64,000 nucleotides of DNA from Bubalus kerabau (lineage: Eukaryota > Chordata > Mammalia > Artiodactyla > Bovidae). The translations under genes were made by a program, and so were the position numbers. Positions 32,830 to 45,699 of the stretch are shown piece after piece (the first letter of the stretch is position 1; each line of letters opens with the position of its first letter). The DNA lies in assembly GCF_029407905.1 (NCBI RefSeq), contig NC_073643.1, forward strand, positions 40,148,501 through 40,212,500. The letters run 5' to 3'. The notes below the pieces were generated by a model, which searched no databases, had not been told where the DNA came from, and saw only the letters and a program-made list of their open reading frames with translations.

Positions 32830-33060
32830 GTCCTCCTTCCATTCACAGTGGTCATTCTGAAGCACACCTAGTCATGTCCTTTTCCTGCTTAGAATGCTTC
32901 TGTGGCTTTCCTTTGCCTATACAGGATCCACTCTGAACTCACTTGCATGGCATAACTGGATCCTCCCTTCCCATCCAGCCTCAACTCCTGCAATTCTGTG
33001 TACACCCTTGGCTTCAGCCTGTATTAACAATTATTGGCAGGGAATATTTGCAGAAACTAA
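32830..33060 (+). mobile_element. L2 fragment
   Basis: TAGTCATGTCCTTTTCCTGC then GGCTTTCCTTTGCCTATACAGGAT follow the L2 string with catgtcactcccctgctt and tggcttcccattgcc. Strongly diverged. Confidence 0.45.
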
Positions 33061-33224
33061 CACCATGGCTGTAAAATGTTTCCAGTCGATAATGTGTTAA
33101 GCCCTTAACATCCCTGCATTGTTGCATGCTCTTTTGTGATACTGTCTTTTGTACACGCTCTTCTTCTAGCTTAAAAGGCCCTTCCCATTTTGCCCATCAC
33201 ACTCCTAGGTAGATGACAGCATTT

Positions 33225-33480
33225 AGGCATTAAAAACAGGAACAAATAGTGACTATTTATTGGATGTTTACCCTGTATACTCACTGTTCTATAAAGTTAT
33301 AAGGTTGTATCTCATTTATTCCTGATAAGATAGATACTGTTCCTCTTAACCTTACAATGAGGAAACCGGGAGGCAGAGTAGAGAAACTTGTCTTAGGTCA
33401 CACATTTAGTAAGAGGTAGAGCTGGATTGGGCCCAGACAGTCTGACTCTGGTCAGAGCTCTTAACCTTGTGCTATTTTAA
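33225..33480 (-). mobile_element. MIR SINE
   Basis: Reverse MIR, nearly complete: TCACTGTTCTATAAAGTTAT, ACAATGAGGAAACCGGGAGG, CTTAGGTCACACATTTAGTAAGAGG, CAGACAGTCTGACTCTGGTC and GCTCTTAACCTTGTGCTATT. Confidence 0.8.
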
Positions 33481-34173
33481 TCATATTATGGCACTGGGCA
33501 CATCTTACTTCAGTGGGTACCTGTTTCTCTCACCTGATGCTACAGAGATTTCATTTAGTATCCCCCAGTGTCTGGTAGATGTGCATACCTATAATAGATG
33601 CTCAGCAAATACTTAAAGCATGAATTTATGATTGTTGAATTCATGGGTATTTAGAGTAGTACACTTTCTCTACCATTTATAGCAAGTTCACTGAGGTAAT
33701 CCTGTTTATTCTTTAAAACAACCTTTTTGTGTAGGACGAGTATATATCCTATAACCCTGTTTTGGAGTGGGAGGGGGGTCCAAAGATGTCCTACTGGTTG
33801 GACAGAACCATAGAACACCAATCTGGGCCTCCTGAATGCATCTAGGGTTTTCTCACCACAGAGTCGGACTTAGAGTCACCCTAAGTACAAACTGGACCAG
33901 TACAGACTTTGGAGCGTCAATGTGATTTTTGACTCACACATTTAGAAAGTTTCATGACAAATACATTAAATGTACCTCACATCCAGCATGCACTCATCTT
34001 TTTTGATTATGAAATAATATAATTTTATTTTCAGTTTTTGAAACTCTTTGTCTGTATGAGGTTAACACATGACTATGATTTCTCAGGAATCATAGTATCT
34101 TCATAGGAGCTCTGGAAAACTGAAAAAAAAAATCACCAATTGTTTTTCATTGTAGCAGTATTTTATGAGCTCT
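33481..34173. other. Unassigned intron sequence
   Basis: No gene or repeat family is recognised up to the BovB target duplication. Confidence 0.4.
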
Positions 34174-34184
34174 AAATTTAACCA

Positions 34185-35545
34185 GTCCTGTGGCCACTTC
34201 TGGACAACTCAGCAGTGGTCATAGGACTGGAAAAGGTCAGTTTTCATTCCAATCCCAAAGAAAGGCAATGCCAAAGAATGCTCAAACTACTGTACAATTG
34301 CACTCATCTTACACATTAGTAAAGTAATGCTGAAAATTCTCCAAGCCAGGCTTCAACAGTATGTGAACCATGAAATTCCAGATGTTCAAGCTGGTTTTAG
34401 AAAAGGCAGAGGAACCAGAGACCAAATTGCCAACATCCACTGGATTACCAGAAAAACATCTATTTCTGCCTTATTGACTATACCAAAAGCTTTGACTGTG
34501 TAGGTCATCACAAACGAAAATTCTGAAAGAGATGGGAATACCAGACCACTTGACCTGCCTCTTGAGAAATCTGTATGCAGGTCAGGAAGCAACAGTTAGA
34601 ACTGGACATGGAACAACAGACTAGTTCCAAATGGGAAAAGGAGTATGTCAAGGCTGTATATTGTCACCCTGCTTATTTAACTTATATACAGAGTACATCA
34701 TAAGAAATGCTGGACTGGATGAAGCACAAGCTGGAATCAAGATTGCTGGGAGAAGTATCAATAACCTCAGATATGCAGATGATACCACCCTTATGGCAGA
34801 AAGGGAGGAAGAACTAAAGAGCCTCTTGATGAAAGAGGAGAGTGAAAAAGTTGGCTTAAAACTCAACTTTCAGAAAACTAAGATCATGGCATCCAGTCTC
34901 ATCACTTCATGGCAAATAGATGGGAAAACAGTGGAAACCATGACAGACTTTATTTTTTGGGGCTCCCAAATCACTGCAGATGGTGACTGCAGCCATGAAA
35001 TTGAAAGACGCTTACTCCTTGGAAGGAAAGTTATGACCAACCTAGACAGCATATTAAAAAGCAGACACATTACTTTGACAACAAAGGTCCATCTAGTCAA
35101 GGCTGTGGTTTTTCCAGTAGTCATGTATGGATGTGAGAGTTGGACTATAAAGGAAGCTGAGCACTGAAGAATTGATGCTTTTGAACTGTGGTGTTGGGGA
35201 AGACTCTTGTGAGTCCATTGGACTGCAAGGAGATCCAACCAGTCCATCCTAAAAGAAATCAGTCCTGAATATTCATTGGAAGGACTGATGCTGAAGCTGA
35301 AACTTCATTACTTTGGCCACCTGATGCGAAGAACTAACTCATTTGAAAAGACCCTGATGCTGGGAAAGATTGAGGGCAGGAGGAGAAGGGGATGACAGAG
35401 GATGTCATGGTTGGATGGTATCACCGACTCCATGGACATGAATTGGAGTGGACTCCAGGAGTTGGCAATGGACAAGGAAGCCTGGTGTGCTGTGATTCAT
35501 GGGGTCGCAAAGAGTCCGACATGATTGAGTGACTGAACCGAACTG
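34185..35545 (+). mobile_element. BovB LINE, 1.36 kb, 5'-truncated, with exact TSD
   Basis: Runs from within the RT domain (region coding IPIPKKGNAKECSNY, here mutated) to the CTGAACCGAACTG 3' end. The 11-bp target-site duplication AAATTTAACCA lies at 34174-34184 and 35546-35556. An open frame at 34631-35167 (178 codons) keeps the RT motif block GVCQGCILSPCLFNLY ... YADDTTLMA through YGCESWTIKEAEH. Upstream and downstream frames are broken by stops and indels, so it is inactive. Confidence 0.98.
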
Positions 35546-35706
35546 AAATTTAACCATGAATGAGGTTGACAGACATTTGGAGGTGGAAATTTAACTAAAC
35601 ATTTATTAATTTAAATTTTCCATTTTGGTTTTACGTTGGAGGCAATACATTTCCTTTGAGATCTATTCTCATGTCTCCCCATATTCAAATACTGGGGTGA
35701 AGTGGC

Positions 35707-35915
35707 TTTCCACGTGGCACTAGTGGTAAAGAACTCACCTGGCAATGCAGGAGATTCAAAAGATAACGGGTTCAATCCCTAGTTCAGGAAGATCCTTTAG
35801 AGTATAAAATGGCAACCTGCTCTAGTGTTCTTGCCTGGAAAATTCCACTGACGGAGGAACCTGGTGGGCCTCAGTCTATGGGGCTGCAAAGAATTGGACA
35901 CGACTGAGCAATTGA
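35707..35915 (+). mobile_element. Bov-tA SINE, diverged
   Basis: A mutated tRNA-derived head (GGCTTTCCACGTGGCACTAG) followed by a Bov-A body (GCTCTAGTGTTCTTGCCTGG ... AATTGGACACGACTGAGC). Confidence 0.9.
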
Positions 35916-36069
35916 GAGGTTCTGGTAATAAAGAAGGATTGTATTTTCCATTTGTCATTATCTGTGTGTATAACTCTCCTCCAAGATAGGTGACTTTGGT
36001 CCAAGTTACAATTCAGGTATTGCTGGGTCACCAGGTTCTTACATCATCTAGGCTTCGGAATACCACCAG

Positions 36070-36330
36070 AGAATTAATTACCAGAGAATCAGAGTGGGCT
36101 TCCTGGAGGAGGTTGCACTGCACCTGAGGAATAGGTAGTATTTGAATATGGGGAGACGTGAGAATAGATATTCTAGCGGGGAGCATGAGCTAAGACACAT
36201 AAGCCTCAGAAAGCGAGAGCAGACAGTACATACAAGGTGTAAGGTTGGAAAGGTAGATTGGGACCACGTGGTGGTTAACTCTGAATACTAGTAGTCTTTG
36301 TGTGTTCTTTATTTGATAGGCAGCCTAGAG
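36070..36330 (-). mobile_element. L2-like fragment
   Basis: GGGCTTCCTGGAGGAGGTTGC and the following text resemble the reverse of L2 (…cctcctccaggaagcc…). Tentative. Confidence 0.4.
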
Positions 36331-37057
36331 CCCATTACAGGTAATGCAGACATCTGAGCAGTTGCCAAATGGAGGGTAATTGGCCTTAGGCTTGTCTTAA
36401 CACGATAAATTTTCCCATAAGGCAGTTGAAAATTCAGATGTTCCAAGGAACAATGTCAGCACAAGCAGAATGTCTTATTTGCAAAAGACATGATTGCTCA
36501 AGCATTTTTCCATGGCCAGGTTAGAAATAGCTTCCCATGAGCTTTGTCAGTAGACCCACATCATTTGCCAGCTTTCCTGTTTGCCTGGCAATGGAGAAAA
36601 GAAGAGGATTTCTTTCTACTATCTACTTGCCACAGGCAGCCTAGTACTGTTGTATATTATGTATAACAGTACCGCTATATATTATGATTCAGCATTATAG
36701 ACCTTCAGAGGAAACAGACACTGGTTACGATTTGTACTTGTTTTATTTTATTAAGAGGCCCACTTCCCCCACCCCACCCCCATCCCACTGAAGCCGTAGT
36801 TCTAAACAACTGTCAATCTGTTGCTGGGTCCAAAGAGCTTTTCCTATTTTTCCTTCCATTTCTCAAAGCTGTCTTTTAGTCAGTATTTGATTAGGATTTG
36901 AGTCATAAGGCTATGTTGAACTCTTTACAGGGGGTAAAACATAGTCACCTAATCTCACCTCTGTTTATCTGTGTATAGAAGACCATCCATTTTCATTAAA
37001 GAAACAAATGTAGATATGCTGCAGCATAAGTTAAATATTATGCTAAATGAAGTATCT
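36331..37057. other. Unassigned intron sequence
   Basis: No gene or repeat family is recognised. A C-rich stretch lies near 36766-36785. Confidence 0.4.
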
Positions 37058-37068
37058 GTTTACTGCTT

Positions 37069-37729
37069 CAGTTCAGTTCAGTTGCTCAGTCGTGTCTGAC
37101 TCTGCGACCCCATGGACTGCAGCACGCCAGGCCTCCCTGTCCATTACCAACTCCTGGAGCTTGCTCAAACTCACCTCCATCGGGTTGGTGATGCCATCCA
37201 CCCATTTCATCCTCTGTCATCCCCTTCTCCTCCTGCCTTCAATCTTTCCCAGCATCAGGGTCCTTTCAAATGAGTCAGTTCTTCGTATCTGGTGGCCAAA
37301 GTATTGGAGCTTTGGCTTCAGCATCAGGCCTTCAATGAATATTCAGGACTGATTTCCTTTAGGATGGACTGGTTGGATCTCCTCGAAGTCCAAGGGACTC
37401 TCAAGAGTCTTCTCTAACACCACAGTTCAAAAGCATCAATTCTTCGGTGCTCAGCTTTCTTTATAGTCCAACTCTCACATCCATGCAATACTGCTGAAAA
37501 ACCTTAGCTTTGACTAGACAGACCTTTGTCGGCAAAGTAATGTCTGCTTTTTAATGCACTGTCTAGGTTGGTCAAAACTTTTCTTCCAAGAAGCAAGTGT
37601 CTTTTAATTTCATGGCAGCAGTCACCATCTGCAGTGATTTTGGAGCCCAAGAAAATAAAGTCTGTCACTGTTTCCCCATCTATTTGCCATGAAGTGATGG
37701 GACCGGATGCCATGATCTTCGTTTACGTA
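37069..37729 (-). mobile_element. BovB LINE, 5'-truncated, with exact TSD
   Basis: Reverse BovB, beginning with the (TTCAG)n tail and ending at CATGATCTTCGTTTACGTA. The 11-bp target-site duplication GTTTACTGCTT is at 37058-37068 and 37730-37740. Confidence 0.98.
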
Positions 37730-37740
37730 GTTTACTGCTT

Positions 37741-38581
37741 ATGACCTGGCAATAAACGACTGTGTTCAAAAAGACTTGATGGAAAAGAAAACCAATTTAA
37801 CATGCTACATACTGTATACACCAAAATTCAGGGTGATTTATGATCTAGAATATTTCATCTTTTCCACTCACAGTAAGAACTCTGTATTTCTGTTTTGTGT
37901 ACTCATCCAAATGCTTTTGTATAATGATTTCTTTAATCACTATCCTCTGGCATATTCTTTGTTCTAGCAAAATCTATTACTAAATGTTATCTTTTGTCAT
38001 TGAGCTATGATTTTGGAACAAAAGAAGTTCATTCCTAGGATTTACATGTGATAGCAACAGAGATATTTAGAGAATGCAGTAATTTATTTTGATTTTAATT
38101 ACACCAAATTTACCTGCCTACCTAAAATGCCAGATTTCTTGAGGACAGTAGCAAAATGAGAAATTTATGTTAATTTGAGTGAAAATTTACACTTGTTTCC
38201 TGACCCCAAACTCATTTAAGCAAAACATATCATTAAAGTGATGTGATAATCCCTCAAATTATATAGTAAATTTAATCAATGTGATCAACCCATAGAGATA
38301 ATTCAAATGAAATTTTCAGTTGTACCTTGTCAGTATGCCAAATTGTCATTTTTAGTGGGCAATATTGGTTACATACTTGTTCTTCATGACCCAAAGCCAA
38401 GCAGAATTACAGGGTTTTAGGTAATTATTTTTCCCCATTCCTAGCATCAGGAATAGATGCAGATTTGTAGATGCAAGCCAATTGACACATGGTACTGTAC
38501 TGGAAATGTGGTTGGCTCATGAGTGAGAGTGACCATGTGACTTAAGTTGATCCAATCAGACTAAAGTAAGGACTTACGTTC
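37741..38581. other. Unassigned AT-rich intron sequence
   Basis: No gene or repeat family is recognised. Confidence 0.4.
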
Positions 38582-38796
38582 CACTTCCCTGGTGGCTCAG
38601 ACGGTTAAGTGTCTGTCTACAATGCGGGAGACCCAGGTTCAATCCCTGGGTGGGGAAGATCTCCTGGAGAAGGAAATGGCAACCCACTCCAGTATTCTTG
38701 CCTGGAAAATCCCATGGATGGAGGAGCCTGGTAGGCTACATTTCATGGGGTTGTAAAGAGTCGGACACGACTGGGCAACTTCACTCACTCACTCAT
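38582..38796 (+). mobile_element. Bov-tA SINE
   Basis: CACTTCCCTGGTGGCTCAGA head, CCTGGGTGGGGAAGATCTCC, standard Bov-A body and a CACTCACTCACT tail. Confidence 0.95.
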
Positions 38797-38895
38797 GCTT
38801 GGGAGAAAAGTTTTACTCCTCTTCTTTTGATTGACATACCAAGGAAGCACGGGTCATCTTGCTACTGGGAGCCAACTTAGAACCATGAGGAATGG

Positions 38896-40061
38896 AATTA
38901 TTTTCTTAATTTTTCTTTCTGATCTTTTGTTGCCAGTGTATAAAAACGCAACAGATTTCTATGTATTAATTTTATGTCCTGAAACTTTACTGAATTCATG
39001 ATGAGCTCTAGTAGTTCTCTGGTAGCATCTTTAGGATTTTCTATGTATAGTTACCATATCATCTGCAAACAGTGGCACTTTTATATTGTTTTTTTCAATT
39101 TGGATTCCTTTCATTTCTTTGATTGCTGTGGCTAAGACTTCAAAAATTATGTTGACTAGAAGTGGTGAGAGTACATATCCTTGTCTTGTTCCTGACCTTA
39201 GAGGAAATGCTTTCAGCTTTTCACTGTTGAGTATGATGTTAACTGTGGGTTCGTCATACGTGGACTTCATTATGTTGAAGTTATGTTACCTCTGTGCCCA
39301 CTTTCTGGAGTTTTTAATCATAAATGAATGTTGTATTTTATCAAAAAGTCATTCTGCATCTACTGAGATGGTCATAATTTTTTTTGATCATATGGTTTTT
39401 ATTCTTTAATTTATTAATATGGTGTGTCACACTGATTGATTTGTGGATATTGAAAAAAGCTTGCATCCTTGGGGTAAATCCCACTTGATCATGGTGTATG
39501 GTCCTTTTACTATATTGTTGGAATCGGTTTGCTTGTATTTTGTTGAGGATTTTTGTGTTTGTGTTCATTAGTGATATTGGCCTATAATTTTCTCTTTTTG
39601 TGATATCTTTGATTTTGGTATCAGGGTGATCATGGCCTCATAAAAGAAGTTCAGAAGTATTCCTTCCCCTGCAATTTCTTGGAATAGTTTCAGAAAGATA
39701 GGTGTTAACTTTTCTCTCAGTATTTGATAGAATCCTCCTGTGAAGCCGTCTAGTTCTGGACTCCTGCTTTTTGGTAGTTTTTAAATCACAGATTCAGTTT
39801 CAGTAATTGTAATTGAACTATTAATATTTTACTCCTGGTTCAGTCTTGGTAGATTCTAACTTTCTAAGAATGTGTCCATTTTTTCTAGATTGCCCATTTT
39901 ATTGGTGTATAATTACTTGTGGTGGTCTGTTGATCCTTTATATTTCTGTGGTGTTGGTTGAAACTTCTTTTTCATTTCCAATTTTATTGATTTGTGCCCT
40001 CTCCCTTCTCCACCACACCCCCCCACACACACTTTTTTTTTTCTTTCTTGATGAGTCTGGT
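38896..40061 (-). mobile_element. L1 ORF2 segment, inverted 5' part of a twin-primed L1
   Basis: Reverse L1 ORF2 reverse-transcriptase sequence. Read on the minus strand it includes GTRQGYVLSPLLVNIIFEVLA and FADDM, the RT catalytic block (about 39050-39200). It runs up to CTTGATGAGTCTGG at 40046-40060, where it meets plus-strand L1 3' sequence. Stops and indels break the frame. Confidence 0.9.
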
Positions 40062-40410
40062 GAAAGATTGGTGGGAATGTAAATTGGTACAGCCACTATG
40101 GAAAACAGTATGGAGGTTCCTTAAAAAGCTAAAAATAGTTACCGTATGATCCTGAAATCCCACTCCTGGATATAAACCTGGAAAAAACTGTAATTTGAAA
40201 ACATACATGCACCCCAGTGTTCATTGCAATACATTTACAATAGCCAAGACATGGAAAGAACCAAAGCATCTGTCAACCTAAACATCTATCAACAGATGAT
40301 TGGAAGATGTTACATGTATGCATAGATATACACACAGGAATCACTTTGCTGTACACCTGAAACTAACACATCGTAAATCAACTACACATCAGTTTAAAAA
40401 AAAGTTGCAA
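40062..40410 (+). mobile_element. L1 3' segment of the same twin-primed element
   Basis: GGTGGGAATGTAAATTGGTA, CACTATGGAAAACAGTATGG and AATCCCACTCCTGGATATAA are ORF2 3' coding sequence. The 3' UTR follows (ACACCTGAAACTAACACATCG) and then an A-tail. The order inverted 5' part, then sense 3' part plus tail is that of twin priming. Confidence 0.9.
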
Positions 40411-40507
40411 TAAAGAAACATGAGAAGACCCATTTTAGTCTAAAGCCAAAGTTAAAAAGAGTAAAATAATTGAGATATGGAAATAAGTTGAGTTTCTAAT
40501 GATAGTA

Positions 40508-40904
40508 ATCAGATCAGATCAGTCGCTCAGTCGTGTCCAACTCTTTGCGACCCCATGAATCGCAGCACGCCAGGCCTCCCTGTCCATCACCAACTCCCGG
40601 AGTTCACTCAGACTCACGTCCATTGAGTCAGTGATGCCATCCAGCCATCTCATCCTCTGTCGTCCCCTTCTCCTCCTGCCCCCAATCCCTCCCAGCATCA
40701 GAGTCTTTTCCAATGAGTCAACTCTTCGCATGAGGTGGCCAAAGTACTGGAGTTTCAGCTTCAGCATCATTCCTTTCAAAGAAATCCCAGGGCTGATCTC
40801 CTTCAGAATGGACTGGTTGGATCTCCTTGCAGTCCAAGGGACTCTCAAGAGTCTTCTCCAACACCACAGTTCAAAAGCATCAATTCTTCGGTGCTCAGCC
40901 TTCT
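40508..40904 (-). mobile_element. BovB LINE 3' end, (GATCA)-tail type
   Basis: Reverse BovB. The complement of its 3' tail reads CAGATCAGATCAG rather than (TTCAG)n. It extends to the GGTGCTCAGCCTTCT end of the C-terminal module. The minus-strand frame is open for 109 codons. Confidence 0.96.
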
Positions 40905-41268
40905 AATAGGCAACAACATTAGGTTAGACCTGGAGACTGTGTTTCATCTGAACTTCCAATAATGTAGTAAATTCTCTTATTCTGTAAGTAATTTTGAGTT
41001 ATGGCCAAAACTAGTGTATCCATGCTACATTTCTCTTCAAAACAGGAATTTCAGGACTCAAATTTTCAGCCCTTAACTCTCAGATTTATTTTGCTTCAGT
41101 CATAAGTAGAAATGAAATCCTATTTGCCATGTGAGAAGTAAAATAAGAATTACTTCCTTCTAACTCCAGATATATTTGGGCCAAAAATAAGGTTGTTGAT
41201 TAGATATAAATCATGTCTTACAACAGGGTTAACTTGTATTATAATTAAAATGATAAAGTGAATTCAGT
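40905..41268. other. Unassigned intron sequence
   Basis: No gene or repeat family is recognised. Confidence 0.4.
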
Positions 41269-41492
41269 GGGCTTCCTGGGTAGCTCAAATGGTAAAGAAT
41301 CTGCCTACATTGTGGGCGACCTGGGTTCAATCGTTGGGTTGGGGAGATCCCCTGGAGAAAGGAATGGCAACCCACTCCAGTGTTCTTCCCTGGAAATTCC
41401 ATGGACAGAGGAGCCTGGTATAGTCCATGGGTTGCATGGGTTGCAAAGAGTCAGAGACAGTTGAGCTACTAACACATTCACTTTCACTTTCA
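41269..41492 (+). mobile_element. Bov-tA SINE
   Basis: GGGCTTCCTGGGTAGCTCAA head, then CCCACTCCAGTGTTCTTCCC and a mutated 3' part with a short TTGCATGGG duplication. Confidence 0.93.
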
Positions 41493-41699
41493 GTCTGACT
41501 TAAGTTAACTAGTTTACATACTTTTCTGTAAATAAAATTAAAACATGTTTATTACAGAAAAATAAAATAAGAAAATACATAAATTAGAACTAAAAGTAAC
41601 CTCCTTATTTCACCACTCAAAAACATCCACTCTATACACAAAATATATTATCTACATAGAGACATAGAAAAGGAGATCAATATTTTATATATATTTTGT

Positions 41700-41778
41700 G
41701 AGTGAGTGAGTAAAGTCGCTCAGTCGTGTCCAACTCTTTGTGACTCCATGGACTGTAGCCTACCAGGCTCCTCCCTCC
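41700..41778 (-). mobile_element. Truncated Bov-A SINE, 79 bp, with exact TSD
   Basis: GTCGCTCAGTCGTGTCCAAC to CCAGGCTCCTCCCTCC is the 3' part of a Bov-A unit in reverse. The 11-bp target duplication ATATATTTTGT flanks it at 41689-41699 and 41779-41789. Confidence 0.93.
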
Positions 41779-41799
41779 ATATATTTTGTATACAAGCAG

Positions 41800-43145
41800 T
41801 AATTCTATGATGTTTCGCAACTTGCTTTTTTGAAGGACAAATATGGAAAGAAAACCTTTCCATGTCAGTAAATGTAAGTGTTCTTCTAAATGGCTTGTAG
41901 CAATCCAGTTTATGGATGAACCATAATTTATTCAACAGGTTGTCTATTGATTTCTGTTTCTTGCTTCTATAATCATTCTTCAGTATGTTTGTATATATAT
42001 CTTTCCACACTTCTCCAAATGTGTATGCACTTAATACAAAGAGTACGTTTATTTCCAGTTTGTTACTAGCTTCCAAACCATCTGTAAATATTTATACCTC
42101 CATGAGGGGTACATGAGCATGTCTGATTCCCCATATTAAAACCAGATATTATTTTTCATTCAATTTTATCAACTAGATGGATGATTTTCAAAATTTTGTA
42201 TCTGCATTTCCTCTTTACATGCTTATTGCCTGTTTGTATTTTGTCTTTTAAAATTCTCTCTTACATTCCATTCATTTTTCTATTTATTATTTGTTTTAAA
42301 AAGCTCTATTTCAATAGTCTTAACACTTTGTCATATATGTGCAGTTTATGTTTTGTCATTTGTTGTTAGACTTTTTTTATGTTTACTTGTTATGTTTTTG
42401 GCCTCTTTATGTTTAGCTAAACAGAAGTTTTTTAATGCAGTGGAATCTGTCCAGTTTTCCCCTTTATGGTTTCTGGGTTTCATGAAAAGAAGTACCCTCT
42501 TTAACCTAAAGATTATAAAACTGTTGATACTGTGTTCTTCTACTACTGTCATGGTTTCACTTTTTGCCTTTACAATTTTGACTCATCTGAAATGTATAAT
42601 GCTTTAATAAATGAAATATGAAACCCACTTTGTTTTGTTTACAAAGAACTAGCCAATTGTCTCAACATCATATATTAAATAATCTATTTGCTCACCGGTT
42701 AATTACCTCTTTAAAAAAGCACTACATTCATAAGAATATTTGGTTTTATTTTTGTTCTGTGGGTAGAAAGTCATTAATCTTTCCCATCCTGTACCATCAC
42801 CACTACTATCATAGCATTATGATACAGTTTAGGATATATTAACAAGCAGTTCCTTTTATTACACTTTTCAGAATATCCCTGTGTCTTCTGGATATTTTTT
42901 CCCCTTTGGGAAAATATTATTTACTGATTCTGTCAGTTTTAAAATAAAGGATCATTTGGATTTTAATTGAAATTCCATTGTATCTATAGATTAATGTAGG
43001 GAATGCTGACATCTTTATGACATGGAGTAATCCTGTCTAAGAACTAAGAAACTCTCTGCATTAATTCAAATATTTTGATGTACCTCAGCTTCTTAATATG
43101 TTTTTTCAACATATATGCCCAAATATTTATTGTAAAATTTATCTA
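41800..43145 (-). mobile_element. Old L1/HAL1-type LINE fragment
   Basis: Several strings follow antisense ORF2 of old L1/HAL1: GGATGAACCATAATTTATTC, TAGCCAATTGTCTCAACATC, AAATTCCATTGTATCTATAG and GACATCTTTATGACATGGAG. Heavily diverged; limits approximate. Confidence 0.6.
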
Positions 43146-45699
43146 TAATTCAGCCCTAACATTTATTAGTTGAGCACTCTTAGATGACTCCTTGCATTAA
43201 CCTAACCTCTCTATTCACTCTGCAAAGCAAAGGTGCTCAAGTCTATTAGGCTGCTCTCTAATACACTTGTGCCCCTATCAACTGAGATATTTTTTCATCA
43301 AGAGTAATTGTGTTTCCCAAACCTGTTTAGGCTAGTTTCAGTAGTTATTATAATCCCATATTCAATTAGATGTTATTTAACTTAATGAGCTATGATTTTA
43401 AAAACAAAAGATAGTCTGTTTATTTTATCTAAGTTGATTCCTCTGGGAAGTTTGAATTACATCTGAAAAATGTCATTGAACTGTAGTTGGGCAAAATTAC
43501 AGTACAATTTTGGTGGAAAATTCGTAGGTATCTAAAGGGTTTTTTGGTCAGATTGCTTTGCAGTTTCCTTAATTTTTATTCCTCTTTAAAGAAATAAAAA
43601 TGGAAATCATAACCCATATACTGTGCAAATTAATGAGGATGTGAAACCTGCACATAAAGGCAAAATTGTAACCTTACATGAAAAAGTCAGCAAATAAATA
43701 GTTATAAATTTTAAGTAAAATTGGGTTACCTTTTGTGTTATGATCCTCTACTTCACCTAATTAAAAACAAACATTAACCCATGAAATGCTATCTTGATTC
43801 CATTGGACAAGAAGAATTCCATAGTATTTTTGTGTTTTTGTTGACATGAATAAATAAAGCATACAAATTTTAAAAATACTTATTGTTTGTTATTCTAAAT
43901 AGTTTGAAGCTATTTTTTGGTTTTCTTGAGAATGAATTGTTTAAAATAATTTACTTCTTTTCCAATATGTTTACTTTTTCTTCTAATTTCATTGGCTAAC
44001 ATTAACTTCTCTGTTACTACTATACATGGCAAGAGACTACTCCAGGTATATAAAATTTGAAAACTTTAAAATCAGAACAATTAGTTTTATTTTAGTTATA
44101 CTTTTCTTTGAAAATAACTGGCACTTAATGTCTAGTGAAAATTAAATGTGCACCAAGAGAAGAGAGCTCAATACCATGCTGCTCTTTATGTCTGTTTTGA
44201 ACAGGTGCATTCTAAATTCCTCATTCTAGACTAAAATTTTTAAGATGGATTGAATGAATTTCTACGTTTGATTCTTTGAAATAAAAATGTATAAAATATA
44301 AGGGGCAGTCAACTTTGAAAGAGTTAAAAAAAAAAACAAAAACAACCTCGCACTCCATTTAAATTTCACTACTATTTGTCTTTTTAATGAGGGATTTATC
44401 ATGTACAAAGGTCAAGTATTTTCAGGCTCAGGGTAGGAGCTTCATATTGGGAAGAAGTTAAGGAAAATGAAACATCATTTTCTTCTGACTGTGCATCCAA
44501 CAAAAAAGATGTGCAGTCTTTTGTAAACTAGACTTTTCTCAACCTGGTCATATTTTTCACACACATCCATGAAGGTAAGCAACATATAAAATTCCTAAGA
44601 AAAGCTATTAATAATCTTACTGGTCCCTATATTCTTAGACAGTAGAGAACACTCAATGTGAAAGACATTTCCCAGAATTCCCTTTGTCATTAATGACTCT
44701 CCTGCCTCAGAAAGGTGTGATTTCAGGCTTAAAATTACACTCTTCAAATTTAGAGACTCTGGAAATAAGATTCCCAGCACCAAAACAGATGAATGTTCCT
44801 GCCACTAGATATATTGATTGCTTGCTGTGACCTTCACAGGGCAAAACTATGAAAGGAACATGCAGAGAAACTTACCGTTTTGACAGCAAGATTAGTAATT
44901 TTATTCTATCAGTTCCAACCCATAGATTCTATCTCTCAATTCACATGATTTAAGAAGTGTTGAACTTGTGGGTTGGAGTTGTTGACAAGCGAGTCACTTT
45001 GATAGCTTTCTGAGCTGAGATTTCTGTATTTTAGTCATTCCAAATAAACCATGTAAATGCTGAAATGCATTCAGTAAAGCAGCAGTAGGTTGAGCATAAA
45101 ATGAAACTAAGAAGAGAGAATTCAGTCTCTCCTTTTACTTCTTTGGCCACATATATTTTAGATGTCTTATTACAAAATATCACTATGTCCTTGACCTTAC
45201 TCTCTAAATACTGAAAAACTGTGACTGGGTATAATATAATCCATTCTGACCTGGCTTGGTAGAATTGTATTCCATTTTCTGAAGGTTCTTTCTTAAGTCT
45301 GCCAACAGAAAGAGGTGGTGAAAGTGGCAGTGATCACAGTGATGTTTCCCCCTGTTTGTTCTGCTATTCATTTATGAATTCAGCTGATTCTCTTTGTGCA
45401 AAATTAATATGTCAAGTTTGAGATAAGCCTTTGAATCACTGCTTAGGTAGGTTTCCTAGGGCTTGCAGTCTATTTACATATCACTGGAGAATTGAGGGGG
45501 AAAGATGCCAGAAAATATTGTCAGTCCAGTGTCTTTTAAACAGTTTTTAAAGTAAAAGAATAATTGAAATATTGACATTTGGGTAACATAGCTCTGACCT
45601 GAGTTATTTTAAGGTCATAGTTATTTATGCGTTCATTCTATGCACATAGACAAGTGGATGAGTAACTAGCCTGTGAAATGTTGAGTGAAAAATGCCAGA
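43146..45699. other. Long AT-rich, repeat-poor intron stretch
   Basis: Over 2.5 kb no interspersed repeat, gene or splice-flanked exon is recognised. This is the longest stretch of intron 1 in the window without a visible young insertion. Confidence 0.4.
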
